Assembly (NCBI GenBank): GCA_039707465.1
Contig: CM077644.1
Location: forward strand, 186,483,462 to 186,547,461
Length of the DNA: 64,000 bases
Origin: Rhabdophis nuchalis
Lineage: Eukaryota > Chordata > Lepidosauria > Squamata > Natricidae
Direction: 5' to 3'
Shown: in pieces, positions 31,906-44,020 of the stretch
How positions within the stretch are numbered: position 1 is the stretch's first letter
Layout: the number at the start of each line of letters is the position of its first letter
Program-made: the position numbers and the translations under genes
The notes under the pieces: generated by a model
Seen by the model: only the letters and a program-made list of their open reading frames with translations
Database searches by the model: none
Told to the model about the DNA's origin: nothing

Positions 31906-32969
31906 CAAACACTTAGAATTGTGCCACTTCTGGCCAGCAGTAGCAGGTATCAAAAAAAAGACTACAATAATAATTATGAGGGGGGAAAGGGTGAGATGGA
32001 AAGTAAAGTTCTACCAGAATAAAGAAAATTGCATAATGATGTACAGCAAAATATGGATGTAACAAATAACAAAACCAAAAATGTATTTGATAATGTGAAC
32101 GAATGGGTTATCCAAATGTAAAATGACTCATACAAGTATATGCACCCACATCTTAAACCAGCTGTCAGAACCTGACTGATTTAGCTGTATTTATATCTTA
32201 CTGTTCTGTTAAAGGGCTTAAGATAGCATATGGGGGAAAAACATTTTTTTCCTCACAATCATTCTATAAAGTAAATTAAACTGCTATTGGTTGATTGATT
32301 GAGCATATGCCCCAATTTCTTGTCCAGTCAAGCCATGCAAGTAACTTTACAACTAACAGCTGTTTTTTCAAAAGGTCTGCATAAGTTCTTGTTATGACAT
32401 GTCTTAAGGGAGCAATGTAAATGCAATTACTAGGACACAATTGTAACTCAGGGTCTGAGCGTGACACAGAGAAGGTGAAAGGAGATAGCTGAATTTACAT
32501 GACCTTCAGTTTCCTCATGGTGATATAATTCTGTCATTCTTAGATGACATGACTAATGTATGGGCACTTCCATGTGGTACAACATCTACTTTCCAATCAA
32601 AGCATTTGGAAGCACACTTGCCAATCGTCTTCATTCATGCCACCTCAGACAGTAAGGAGCCAATTGGTGCTGTCCTTCCTGCTGACCAATGGGAGAGTCC
32701 AAAACACAAAATTTATTCAGTGCCCCTCGCAAGCTAGCTCTGGAATAACATGTATTTCTTCACATCTAGTTCTTACAAAATAGAAATGAAATAAATTGTT
32801 ATTCCATGGAAATGGAATGGAAATTTCCTTTTCCATTCAGCATAGAGATATTTATATCCAAATATAAATATAAGTCGGTTTCCAAGCTGTGTTAAAAGCC
32901 TTACTGGTAATTATGGCATTATTTCATGCCACTGGTTTTGCGAGCAGCTGCTATTCTCTATCCCTCAAA
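31906..32969. other. no gene seen
   Basis: AT-rich DNA with no recognised feature. Confidence 0.45.
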
Positions 32970-33085
32970 CTGTTTTTCAAACTGGCAATTTTAAGATGTA
33001 TGGACTTCAACACCCAGAACCCCACAGCCGGCATGGGGAGTTCTGGGAGTTGAAGACCACACATTGTTTAAGTTTCCAAGTTTGG
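32970..33085. mobile_element. degraded palindromic MITE
   Basis: TTTTCAAACTGGCAATTTTAAG, ATGGACTTCAACACCCAGAA and TTCTGGGAGTTGAAG keep the order of the palindromic MITEs (for example 35352), but the arms have diverged and no duplication remains. Confidence 0.6.
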
Positions 33086-33296
33086 TGGGGAGAAACCTTT
33101 TCTAATGCAGTGATGGCAGAAATAAGGAAGGAGATATGATATTTGTTAGTCCGCAGTTGCTGAAACATTTTGAATGAGCATTTCCACTGGAGTAACAACA
33201 AACTTCCAATCCACATATTGATTTCAGTTTTGAAAATAACACAATTCGGCTCAGTTAGAGAAATCAGTCAACCTCATGATATCATGAGGTCTAAGG

Positions 33297-33431
33297 CAGG
33301 GGTCTCCAACCTTTGCAACTTTAAGTCTGAAGGACTTCAGCTCCCAGAATTCTCCAGCCAGCAAAGCTAGCTGGAGAAGTCTGGGAGTTGAAGTCCTTCA
33401 GACTTAAAGTTGCAAAGGTTGGGGACCCCTG
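33297..33431. mobile_element. hAT-type palindromic MITE (135 bp)
   Basis: The exact 8-bp duplication GTCTAAGG lies at 33289-33296 and 33432-33439. The ends are CAGGGGTCTCCAACC and GGTTGGGGACCCCTG. Confidence 0.92.
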
Positions 33432-33539
33432 GTCTAAGGTACAAAATTTTCACTGGGGAGTACCCTGGGGTACAAAATAGTTTATAACGGAAAAAGAGTT
33501 CACAAGGTGAGTCATAGTCATGCTCATGTTAGTTAGATG

Positions 33540-33645
33540 ATAATATTGTATTTTGGGTTTTTTAATAATGCCTGTGCGCCGCCCTGGGTCCTAACAAGGA
33601 GAAGGGCGGGGTATAAATTTAATAAAATAAAAATAAAATAAAATA
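33540..33645 (+). repeat. L2-type 3' end fragment
   Basis: GTGCGCCGCCCTGGGTCC and GAAGGGCGGGGTATAAATTT with an (AAAAT)n tail equal the terminal block of the L2 copies. No coding part is attached. Confidence 0.75.
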
Positions 33646-34705
33646 TCTAGTAACTTCCAGGGATTGTGAATACTAAACTACAGCTAGATCAGAGACAAAA
33701 TTATGACTCAAGTTGATTTCAGCCTTGTATCTCTCTTTTATATAAAGTTGTTCATAAGGTTTAAAAAATAGGGCACCAGTCTCCTCCTCATTCGACAGGA
33801 TTAGCAAAGGATGCCAAGTAGAGTAAGGAAAAATTGTAAAGCAGTCAGCCACGTGCTCAATGGCGCAAGTGTGCCCCAGATGGTTCTATGGAGAAGCCAA
33901 AAAGAGAATAAACAAAAAAAAAGGGAAGGAGACTGGGAAAAGGAAACAAAAGACATCACAAAAAGAAACAATGAAACCCCTGCTTTCTTTCCTTTCTTGT
34001 TGATGTCAACTAATTTGCAAATAAACAGAAATAATAGTCCAATGAAATGCCTATGATTTGGTTGGAAAACACTTATTATAGGCATTCTGTAATTATCATT
34101 ACTATTTGGCAGCAGTTTAATCCCCCAACATGCAGGTGTTTGTCAGGTGAAAACAAAGGCATTGTTTAGAAAAGAAGAGAAAATTAACATGCTATAGATA
34201 AAATACGTGTTTGGCAACATGAATGGCACATGTGACCAGCTGTGTGGACACGTGTGACCACGTGTAGAGATATTTTATTGTGCACGTGATTAATTGAATC
34301 ATATAGTTCTCTTTTCTTAATTTTTTTTCTTCCACTTCTCTTTTTGTTTGAATTATACAGTACAGCTTGGCTGGGCAGCCATCCAAAAGATTCACATTAA
34401 ATTCTAGCTATATTCAGCACAAAAGTCATCTAGCATCAGAGGATCAGAGTTACATCAACCAATAAGCACTAAGGAATTGATAAGCTGCTAAAATTAGGTA
34501 ATCTCCTAGCAGCTGCTTTTGATAGATGAAGTGGAATTTAGCCTCAGGTTTTCTATTTAAAGATGTATTACAACATCTTTTCCTGCAGCCACAAGAAGAA
34601 CCTAGCAACATATAATGCTGCTGATTAAAGGTTTAATCGCTACTTGTTTGCTCTTCAGATCATTTCATCCATGCCATGAATGTATAGGTTTGCAGATATT
34701 TTAGC
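33646..34705. other. no gene seen
   Basis: AT-rich DNA with A-rich runs; nothing recognised. Confidence 0.45.
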
Positions 34706-34866
34706 TACTTTGAACTCAAACAAATATGTTCTGAAGTAATTTAAATCCCTAAGATCTAAGCGCTTCAGATTATTTTGAGGTTTTGGATTTGGTTTTTTGT
34801 TTTTGTTTTTTTTTAAAAAGTGCTATTAACCTACATTTTGAAGAATGGGTACGTATGTACAATAAT
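34706..34866 (+). repeat. left arm of a 1.3-kb inverted duplication
   Basis: The arm (from TACTTTGAACTCAAACAAAT to GTACAATAAT) is repeated in reverse complement at 35881-36024. The central part has a longer T-rich run than the right arm. Confidence 0.85.
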
Positions 34867-35351
34867 GTACATCTAAAAATCATTTATAATTGCATTTTAT
34901 GTATTATTTTCAGCTCCAAAACAAACAAACAGAAATCACAATCATTCCTAGGAATATTTCATGAAGACTAGAGTGAAAACATTTGCTCAGCCTGTCACCC
35001 CCCTAATGAAAACAAAAAATGTTCAAATACTTATACAGATTGATCAATCGAGTATAATTATTTACAAGCAGAAATAATTTATGTAGGGTAAGGTTTTACT
35101 GTAGAGAGTTCACAGAGAAGAAAGGAAATATATTAAATCACCATTAGAATAAGGTAAAATTGCTTAAATTGACCTTCTTATATATGCCAATGCTGTAATT
35201 TTTGCAACAGTGTGGGGTTTTTCACAGCTTTCTTCTTACAGTTTTCTTTTCTTTTAACTTTCCAGCCCAATCTAAAAGCATTTTTTTATTGATCCTCGAC
35301 AAAGTACTAATCAGACTTTCTTCTGTTTAAGGCTTCAATATCAATCTATAT

Positions 35352-35486
35352 CAGGGGTTTCCAAACTTGGCAACTTTAAGACTTGTGGACTTCAACATCC
35401 AGAATTCTCCAGCCAGCTCTGCTGGCTGGAGAATTCTGGGAGTTGAAGTCCACAAGTCTTAAAGTTGCCAAGTTTGGGAACCCCTG
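35352..35486. mobile_element. hAT-type palindromic MITE (135 bp)
   Basis: The ends are CAGGGGTTTCCAAACTTGGC and its reverse complement. Flanks ATCTATAT and ATGTATAT match at 7 of 8. It sits in the spacer of the inverted duplication 34706-36024. Confidence 0.88.
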
Positions 35487-35592
35487 ATGTATATGGTGCA
35501 CTCATTCCTGAGTATATAAGGGATACGTAATGTTGTTTTTTTTAATCCTCAATACAATACTTTACTCTTTAACAGCTCATTGAGATGCAGAG

Positions 35593-35720
35593 CAGAGGTG
35601 GTATTCAGCCAGTTCGCACCAGTTCGTCCAAACCGGTGGTTGAAATTTGGCCAAGTTTGGCGAACCAGCAGTGATGGCCAGCTGACCATGCCCCCGAACC
35701 AGTCACCTGTCACTTGCTCG
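35593..35720. mobile_element. truncated hAT-type MITE (CAGNGGTGG family)
   Basis: The left end reads CAGAGGTGGTATTCAGCC, followed by AGTTCGCACCAGTTCG and AACCGGTGGTTG. The right end is not found. Confidence 0.55.
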
Positions 35721-35880
35721 TCCCGCCCACCCAGTCACCACTTTCTTGCCCCAACACTTTGCAAAGTGGCTCTCAAAGAGGAGGTGGCTGGCCACAGGCT
35801 GCCCAAAAGTCCTCCAGTTAGTGAAAAAACTGCCATCATCGCAGGCATGTTCTTTGCGCATGTGCAACCCTTTGCCTTGC

Positions 35881-36024
35881 ATTACTGTACATGCATACCA
35901 ATTCTTCAAAATGTAGGTTAATAGCACAATTTTTTTTAAAAAACCACAAACTCCCAATAATCCGAAGCGCTTAGATCTTACGGATTTAAATTATTTCAGA
36001 ACATATTTGTTTGAGTTCAAAGTA
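35881..36024 (-). repeat. right arm of the inverted duplication
   Basis: The reverse complement of 34706-34866, with an unbroken block of about 55 bases around GATCTAAGCGCTTC differing at only a few positions. The spacer between arms is 34867-35880. Confidence 0.85.
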
Positions 36025-36637
36025 ACTTGGCAAAATGATGAAACATAACATTGTTGTGCTTAGTTTAAATACATTTAAATAAACCACTGAAAAATAGATA
36101 GCTCACAGGGGGGAAAACAGTATTGAAATCATTTTTGCCAACTCTCAATTTAGCAATATTCTACATGCTAGGCAAATGCTATTACAAAACTCCTACCAGT
36201 ATTAGGCACAGGAAGGGATTTGTTTTATTTTAAAACTTGTTGTTGCGCCTTTCTATGTATTTTGATGCTTTTTAATTGTGTGTGTGTTTAATGCAATGTA
36301 TTGTAATGATCAAGATGTAGGATTCAGACAGCGGCACCTTATTGGGTGATTTTAGACTGGTCATGATCAATCAGCTCACACACACACACACACAATCTCT
36401 TCAGACCAATATCAAGGAAAGAAAAAAAAAATGTTAATTTCCTTCTGGAAAATAAATGTGGCAACAGAGAATTTGTCTATGAGAGGATATAGTAGCCTGC
36501 AGTCTGGACTGATTTATTTTTGCAAAATGTCTCAATCCAGAAATGATTTTTTAAAACCCAGCTTAGAACTGGGCTGGCATGAGTAAAAGGTAGGGAATTT
36601 AAAGGATGCTGTCTGCCTAGGCCTTAATGAATAAAAT
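36025..36637. other. no gene seen
   Basis: AT-rich DNA with a short (AC)n run at 36376-36392. Confidence 0.5.
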
Positions 36638-36639
36638 TA

Positions 36640-36895
36640 CCGTATTTATTCGAGTATAACGCGCACACGTGTATAACGCGCACCCCTAATTTTCGATTAA
36701 AAATCGGTATTAAAAAAACGTGTTTTTTTTCTTCGCCCTCGCGTACAGTGAGCAGCTGCAGCCCGGAAAAGGCGCAGTGTGAACTCACAATTCGCCTGCG
36801 CCCTCAATGGACCGGCCCTCGTTTATAACGCGCACCCAAACTTTGATTTCTTTTTTTGGTAGAAAATTTTGCGCGTTATACTCGAATAAATACGG
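36640..36895. mobile_element. TA-flanked MITE (256 bp)
   Basis: The ends are CCGTATTTATTCGAGTATAA and TTATACTCGAATAAATACGG, flanked by TA at 36638-36639 and 36896-36897. TATAACGCGCAC occurs three times inside. The central part is CpG-rich compared with its surroundings. Confidence 0.85.
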
Positions 36896-36897
36896 TA

Positions 36898-37554
36898 AGT
36901 ATTTATCAAAATAATTGTGTTAAGAAGAGAGTAAAGTGTTGTTTTTCAAATAACTGGTTTAAAGTACTTAAATATCCTTCAGCTTGCTTACCTTTCTTAG
37001 TATTTAGCTGAAACTTCCTTGGCTACTAAACACTTTATAACTTTTCCTCAGAACAGATTTTCCCAAATTCTTTCCAGTCCTCCTAATAAGAAACAGATCT
37101 TTTATTGCCATTTTCACTGCTTCCAGTTCTTTGTGTAAGTTATGCATGCCAGGCAACTTACTCGATACTCTTTCCTTCAATTTCCACAACAGCAGCTATT
37201 CAGAGTATTTATTTAATTTATATCCTGTCCTTACTATGGTAAGGGAGGCCATATATATATATACTGTAGCACTATACAGCTATGATTTCTTGCGAAATGA
37301 TTTCTAAGTAATATTTTAGACCTGTTGAGCACAAACACATTTCTCTGCTACTTACTAAAGCAGCCTAACTTTTTTCAGGCTTCTGTGGGAGCCTGTCATA
37401 AAATAAATAAATATGCCACAGGAGCATATTTTTCTACAAGATTGGATAGAAATCTTAAAAAAAAAAAGTTTGGATAACTTTAGTAGAGTGTTATGTGCAT
37501 GTTAGCTCTGAAGCTTTTCATCTAAGAATTTTTAAAGCATGCAAAGCCCTATTT
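36898..37554. other. no gene seen
   Basis: AT-rich DNA. ATTTATTTAATTTATATCCTG at 37207 resembles an antisense LINE-tail scrap. Confidence 0.4.
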
Positions 37555-37887
37555 AGAACTGTTCCTCAACCTTAACAACTTTAAGATGTGTGGGTTTTAA
37601 CTCCCAGAATTCCCCAACATCCCCAACAATCAAGATAAACATGGTTTGCCTGAGAGATCATGACTAGTCTAAAATCATCTAGTGATTTCCTATGACTGAA
37701 AATGGACTTGAACCTGGGTTTCATAATCATAATCCTACAACCTCTCCACTACAACACACTCCTTGAAGATCTCCAATGATCTCCAATGATGAAATGTCTT
37801 TTCAAAGCTTACCCACCTCTTCTGGCATTGAGTTCTGTTCTCAACCAATCTCACTGTACATATGTTGTGCGCTGACAATAAATTACT

Positions 37888-37937
<50 letters not shown>
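37555..37937. repeat. cluster of old repeat ends
   Basis: 37560-37620 is half of a degraded palindromic MITE (CTCAACCTTAACAACTTTAAG). 37625-37760 contains GGACTTGAACCTGGG, whose reverse complement fits a tRNA-type B box, suggesting an antisense tRNA-derived SINE relic. 37775-37937 ends GCTGACAATAAATTACT plus (ATC)n, like the 3' end of the Rex1-like LINE at 30715. Confidence 0.4.
37888..37937 (+). repeat. (ATC)n microsatellite
   Basis: About 16 tandem ATC units following an ACAATAAA-type LINE tail; a frame through it encodes a poly-His run that is not a gene. Confidence 0.92.
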
Positions 37938-37938
<1 letters not shown>

Positions 37939-38249
37939 TTTTCAGGCATGCACTGAGGATATAGACTTATATAGACCATTCCTTGGGTTGTCTTCCTACA
38001 ACTATATCATCGTCTGTTTTTTTTTTTTTAAACCATGTTGATCAAAGCCTCCACTATAGGACCGTATTCATAAAGATGATAAACCGTGGCTTGCTAACCA
38101 AAGTTTTACAATAAATAGATAGATATATCATATAAGCCACAAACAAACAAAACTATGATTTTGTCATAAAGTACACCCCCTCAGAGTTTTTCATAGGCCT
38201 TCTAATTATCAATCAAATGTGTTCATTCTTTGCCTAATCACAAATTATA
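37938..38249. other. no gene seen
   Basis: AT-rich DNA. Confidence 0.45.
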
Positions 38250-38257
38250 GTTTACAC

Positions 38258-38584
38258 CAGTGGTGAGTTGCAGGTGGTATGCCCCAGTACAGGACTACCG
38301 GAGCCTGCCTGGAGCACCGGGTACTGTTCTGGTACGGTGCTCCGGAGGGCCCACCCACCCACCCAAGTTCCTTACCAGTGTTTTAAAGCTTTCAGCGCTT
38401 CCACTCACATGCATGACACGTACAGCGCCTGTGCAATGCTCCGCGAAGCAGCTGGAGCATCACGGAGTCTTGCAGAAGCGTCGTTTGCAGCTATAACACA
38501 TGCGTGCACCATGCACATCCATGTGGGTGACGCCGGGCTTGTTCCAATCGTACCAGTTGGAACAGGATCCGGAACCCACCACTG
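38258..38584. mobile_element. hAT-type MITE, CAGTGGTGNG family (327 bp)
   Basis: The exact 8-bp duplication GTTTACAC lies at 38250-38257 and 38585-38592. The ends are CAGTGGTGAGTTGC and GGAACCCACCACTG. The interior is GC-rich with GTACGGTGCTCCGG. Confidence 0.9.
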
Positions 38585-38592
38585 GTTTACAC

Positions 38593-39667
38593 CTTAACCA
38601 TTTTCAATAAACAAGTAAACACATTCTACCTAAAATCTTGTTATATATTTTTTCCTATCAGTGAAGCCAGATTTCTACCTCACGCTGAAGTTACTGAAAG
38701 AAAAACATTACAGTTCATGAAGAGTTACATGACAAGAGCTGCAGGACAAGCAGCCATACCACAAGTTTGTCTCTTCCTAGCTTTAGACACTGATAGGATT
38801 CAAGCATTGCACCAAGCCATAATGTGATTTGTTTGGTTTTGGCATAGTGTAAATCCAACTACTAAATTCTGTAAATATTATTTATGACTCAACATAGTAT
38901 GTAAAGCCAATCAGCTTAGCTTAGCCTATTAACCATGATAAAACAAACCCTAGCTTAGTTTGACCTATGAATCCAATAATACTGATGGGGAAAGCTTTAT
39001 GTATTTACACGCTAGCTGCTGCCAGCTGTTAAAGATTCACCTAACCACATATCGTAGAAACATTTGCTAGAATCCAGGAAAAATGGTTCTTCGTTAAACT
39101 AGATATGTTGCAAATTAAAGCAATCGATGAAAAAAAATCAAACTCCTGGGGAGATGCCTAAATGCTATTTATTTACCTACTTTTGGTAGGAAACAGAAGT
39201 GTCTGCAGAAATGTGAGAGAGAAGTAAGACGGCAACAGCTCAAAAAGTATATGCAGTTGGTTGTATAAACAAGCCCCAAATTCATGTGAAATAGTTGCAC
39301 AATCAATCACACGTATGTGGCATTTACATACTGCACATTCAGTTTCTTCAGTGGAACGAAATCCATCTCTATGCATAGTAAACTCCCATTAGTTACATAA
39401 ATGATATGTTTGAAATATTCTATCTCTTCTTTCATTGATGCAAAAGAGAACTCAGCTGTATGTTTACATTTGCCCTACACTTTATCTGTTTCTACCAGTC
39501 CCATTTCCTACCTGATGTACAGAAAAAGAAAATGAGTAGAAAGCACTATTTCAGGCCAAAATCTTCTCTTGTTATTCCATGGTTTCCTTTTAAAAAACAA
39601 CAACCCTTTTTTGGATTTTATTTTGGGATGTTGATTCTGAAAAGTTTGGAAGGAATCACCCTTGCCA
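38593..39667. other. no gene seen
   Basis: AT-rich DNA with no recognised feature. Confidence 0.45.
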
Positions 39668-40515
39668 ACATTGTTGTTGTTAGTTGCAAAGTCATGTCCG
39701 ACCCATTGCGACCCCATGGATAATGTTCCTCCAGGCCTTCCTGTCCTCTACTATTACCACTGGAGTCAATTTAAGCTCACACCTACTGCTTCAGTGACTC
39801 CATCCAGCCACCTCATTCTCTGTCATCCCCTTCTTCTTTTGCCCTCAGTTGTTCCCAGCATTAGGCTCTTCTCCAGTCAGTCCTTCCTTCTCATTAGGTG
39901 GCCAAAGTATTTGAGTTTCATCTTCAGGTTCTGGCCTTCTAAAGAGCAGTCAGGGTTGATCTCCTCTAGGACTGACTGGTTTGATCACCTTGCAGTCCAA
40001 GGGACTCGCAGGAGTCTTCTCCAGCACCATAGTTCAAAGGCCTCAAGTCTTTGGCGCTCAGCCTTTCTTATGGTCCAAACTTCCCAGCCATACATTGCAA
40101 CTGGAAAAACTACATGCTTGACTATACGCACTTTTGTTGGCAGGGTGATGGCTCTACTTTTTAGTATGCTGTCTAGATTTGCCATAGTTTTCCTCCCCAG
40201 GAGCAAGCGTCTTTTAATTTCTTGGCTGCAGTTCCCATCTGCGGTGATCTTGGAGACAAAGGATAATAAAAGCTGTCACTGCCTCCATTTCTTCCCCATC
40301 TATTTGCCAGGCCGGATGCCATGATCTTAGTTTTCTTAATGTTGAGTTTCAAGCCAAACTTTTGCACTCTCCTTCTTCACCTTGATCAGTTCCTCTTTGA
40401 TTTCTGCCATTAGAGTGGTATCATCTGCATATCTGAGGTTGTTGATATTTCTCCTAGCAATCTTAATTCCAATTTTTGATTCGTCTAGCCCAGCCTTCCA
40501 TATGCACACCCTCAA
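39668..40515 (-). pseudogene. antisense BovB (RTE-type) LINE, 5'-truncated
   Basis: On the minus strand the RT motif reads IARRNINNLRYADDTTLMAE, then LKLNIKKTKIMASG, MLLGRKTMANLDSILKSRAI, TLPTKVRIVKHVVFPVAMYG and ELWCWRRLLRVPWTAR, the characteristic order of BovB ORF2 ends. The 3' UTR (plus strand 39680-39720) is GTCATGTCCGACCCATTGCG with a (GTT)n end at 39671. Frame changes near 40175 and 40340 and further stops make it a relic. BovB is known to occur in both squamates and ruminants through horizontal transfer, so this copy supports a squamate origin for the window. Confidence 0.9.
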
Positions 40516-42029
40516 AATACTTGAAAGCTGTTGTAATAATGCGTAGGGCAGACCCAGTGACTCCATATACCGTATTAAAAGGATTGTGGCATGAAGGCCT
40601 CCCTGAATTAAAGGATACTCTTGGAAATAAATGTGTAACCTGAAGAACAGCCAGGGTAAGTATATTGTTACAAAATAGGTTTTCATAATTTTCTTTTTAA
40701 AAAATCCTGAAAATGTTAGCTACTGCCTCTGATAGCTCTCCTAATTTGAGCAACTTTTAGTGCCTTAAAAACTAACTCTGTTCACTTAACAGAACTTGGG
40801 AAGCGTCAAGGCAGAAAGTCTGAGTTGCACAGTATGTACAATGCCAGATATGAGTTCTTGCTTTCTTGTCACATAAATGCCTTTTTGTTCCTGTCATCCT
40901 CCTCTTTACAAGGTTAATAGAGACTTGTGTCATGGTAATATATATGAGCCAAGAGCCATTATTCTTGGCTCTTTTAATGTGGGTGTAGACAAGGCAGCAA
41001 AGCATTAATTAAAAGAGATGAATAGCAAATGTATGATTTAATTGGATCCGTTTTCGGTGTACTGTTGGGTTAGCCTTTGTGCATGGTTTTTTACAATTTT
41101 CTTTATTGCTTGCTGTTTCATAAAATTAGTCATCCATAGATAAATATCCGCATTACATACTAATATCTGTTCCAATGAAACACCAGAAAAAGAAAAACTG
41201 AATTGTCTAGTTTTAAAATATGTTATACACCATAGTACGAATAACTATAAAAAATACTTCATATAAAATATTGATGAGGGTCAGAATGACTAGAACAATT
41301 AACAGGCTGTGACAAATTTGCCAGGAACATCCGTTGTTACAGGAATTAGCCTAAAAAGGCTAAGAGCTAGCTGGAGAAGATGACTCATTATGTTTACCAA
41401 TCTCTCTCACACCAAGGAAAGACAACTAGGGTATAAGTGAGAAAATTATTGAAGCGTTTTCCAGAGACAAGCTGCTGATTTTGAAAGAGAGGCAAAAAGA
41501 AGGAAAAAAAACAAGTGAACTTCAATCTCATTAAGGGAGTTGGCTGATTGTCTGAAGAAAATTTATGTGGAGCAGTGGGTCTGTTGCCTGCTGGAGTAGT
41601 TTAAGACTTCATCCATATTAATAAAAACATACAAACACACTACATCTCAAATCAGCAAGCTTGTCTTCTAAATGTGAATTCTTATGTAGCCAAAGTGCAG
41701 TCAGCATGTTTGAGGGAAACTTTAAATTTGCTGCGAGGTAATTAATAAATAAATAAACTTCCCATGACTGCCTGGCCAGAAGGAGGAGGAGGAGGAGGCG
41801 TTTAATGAGACTAATTAAAATCCACAAAATACTGACTGAGCATTGAAAAAGGAGAAAGGAAGCAGATAAGGGGGAAATCGTATGAGGAAAATATGAGACT
41901 GGAAGAAAATGTGGTTGCCTGTTCCATACAGTACTGCTTTTCTTTTTTAAAAGATGTTTATCCTGCCTTTCCCCCCCGCCCACATGTATAACTCAATGGA
42001 ACAAGCTCCTTTCTCTTACTATTTTCCCC
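40516..42029. other. no gene seen
   Basis: AT-rich DNA; a short (GGA)n run lies at 41780-41799. Confidence 0.45.
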
Positions 42030-42165
42030 ATAACAACCCTTTGAGTTGAGGTGAGATAAGAGACACTCAGATGGTTTTTTATGCTTAAAGTGGGACTAGA
42101 AGTCACAGTCCTGGTCTCTAAGCCGGCACATTAACAATTACACCAAACAGCTCTTTTTATTTTAT
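42030..42165 (-). repeat. possible antisense tRNA-derived SINE relic
   Basis: GGGACTAGAAGTCACAGTCC then CTCTAAGCCGGCACATTAACAATTACACCA follows the layout of old vertebrate SINE cores in reverse. The B box is poor, so this is a weak call. Confidence 0.3.
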
Positions 42166-43870
42166 TTTGTTGATGTTACTTATTCATAAATAAATTGAAC
42201 TATAACTAAGTACCAGAAATTACTCAAGAAATAGGATAAGCATTTCCTTGGCAGTTCCTGGCACTAAGGTAGCTGTAATACTTACAATACTATATTAATT
42301 AGTAATATGTAAATAACTTTACAAATACAAAGTATAAAAAGGTTAAGATTTTCCTGTCCAGTCATGCCCATGTCTAAGGAGTGATGCTCATCTCTGTTTC
42401 CTAGGTGAGGGAGCCAGTGTCATCCAAGGACACTTCCTGTGCCAAGATGTACAGAAAGCTGTTATCTTCCCACCAAAGTGGTACCTATTTATCTACTCAC
42501 ATTTGCTTGCTTTCAAACTGGTAGACAATATCTATTGTTACTGGCAACTTGTGACCTAAGCTTCATTACGGATTAGCTGGAATGCCACATTTTGTAAGTT
42601 GAACTTTTAAACTCCTTCCCAGAAGGTGATGGGAAGGCAGTTGAGATGTCAGGACAGGCCCCAGCTGAGACTCCCCACCCCACAGTGTTTTTCATGGCCG
42701 TTCCTGATCCTCTCCTGATCTTCCTTCTTGTCCCCATTGTTATTGTCTGCTCAGCTGCCATCTGTGAGTGAGCAAGAAAATAAGGGAATGAAGAACAAGA
42801 ACCTCTTCAAATCAGGAGTTGCTCTCAATCTTCTTGATGTTTTCCATGAGTTGTTAATGCTAACTTCATCTGCTCTCAATTAGGAGCGGGCAAACCATGA
42901 CCATGGATTGTAAATGGCCCAAATTCAATTTTGCAGCCCCTGGAGCCTACAAGATCACATGTCTGAAAAATGACAACAAATTATCAGTCCTCTGCAGCAT
43001 ATTATTCTTAAACCAGAGCCAAGTTACATTCCATTTTAATTGGAACTATTTTTTAACAGAGCTAAAGAGTGTTATAATCTTCTGGTGGGCTTAAAATTTT
43101 AACAGCACACACATTTCAAACATGAAAGAATGAGAGCTTATACTGTCAGGCTCACTCCATCTGACAAAGTCATCATGTGATTCCCACCCTCAGGTTGCCA
43201 TCAGAATTCAAATGTTACAGTCACACTGGCACACAAAGGTTGCCATGCTCTACAATTCATTACCCCTATTGCTTTTAAAAGCTATAAGCATTCTGTTATT
43301 CTGCTTTTGTCTAGAAATAAGGACAACCCCCTCAATTGGCCCGATACAATCCTAGTACAGTGGCTTATATTCAGCAGTGCCAACAATCATAAATTAAAGC
43401 ACACTGGAATATTATGTTAAAAACAATATTTTATAAGGAAACAATTTTCGAACTCCTTACCACGGGGTAATTGGTGGTAATGATCCTGTGAGGAGAGGAA
43501 AGGCAAAGCAGCTGAGCAGGCTTTCAAGATGATCTTAATGCTCTTCCCCTTCTGTGCCAATTCAAAGCCAGTTCATTCCCCATTTTTTCTTCCATGCCGT
43601 GTCGTCAAAAAATCTTGCAGTGACTGGTATTCCCCCACCATCATTAAAACTGAGTTCAATCAACTCAAGAGAAGTTCCCATTGCTAGCTTTCTTCACAAA
43701 TGATACTTGGGAGTCGGGACGTTGTATGTTTTTCCTTCTTTCCTGTACTTCCTCTCAGAGCTTGTGTGGAGTCAAGAGGTGACTCTCATTTAAAGACTCC
43801 CATTTAAATCTATTTGGTCAACTTGCCTTTGAGGTAAATAATCAGTGGTGCTGCTGTCAGAAATAATGCA
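42166..43870. other. no gene seen
   Basis: No recognisable repeat or gene in 1.7 kb; it looks like single-copy DNA. Confidence 0.45.
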
Positions 43871-44020
43871 TACTGGGTGGGTTGCAACCGGTTCACTCAT
43901 GCTCATGTGTGATGCTTAACAGAAGCATGCACAGAAGTATCCAGGCAGATGGCGGATCCTCCTGCCACCACCACTATTGGTTTACCCAATCCAGGCCAAA
44001 CCGGGAGCAACCCACCTCTG
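43871..44020. mobile_element. hAT-type MITE fragment
   Basis: TACTGGGTGGGTTGCAACCGG and GAGCAACCCACCTCTG mark the ends, and the interior matches 22417-22588 (CAGAAGnATGCACAGAAG, CCAATCCAGGCCAAACCGGG). No target duplication remains. Confidence 0.65.

Noticed and set aside
37776..37964. Poly-His frame
   Set aside because: It is the translation of the (ATC)n microsatellite.
39662..40324. 220-codon plus-strand frame
   Set aside because: It is the complement of the BovB relic; the recognisable RT motifs are on the minus strand.
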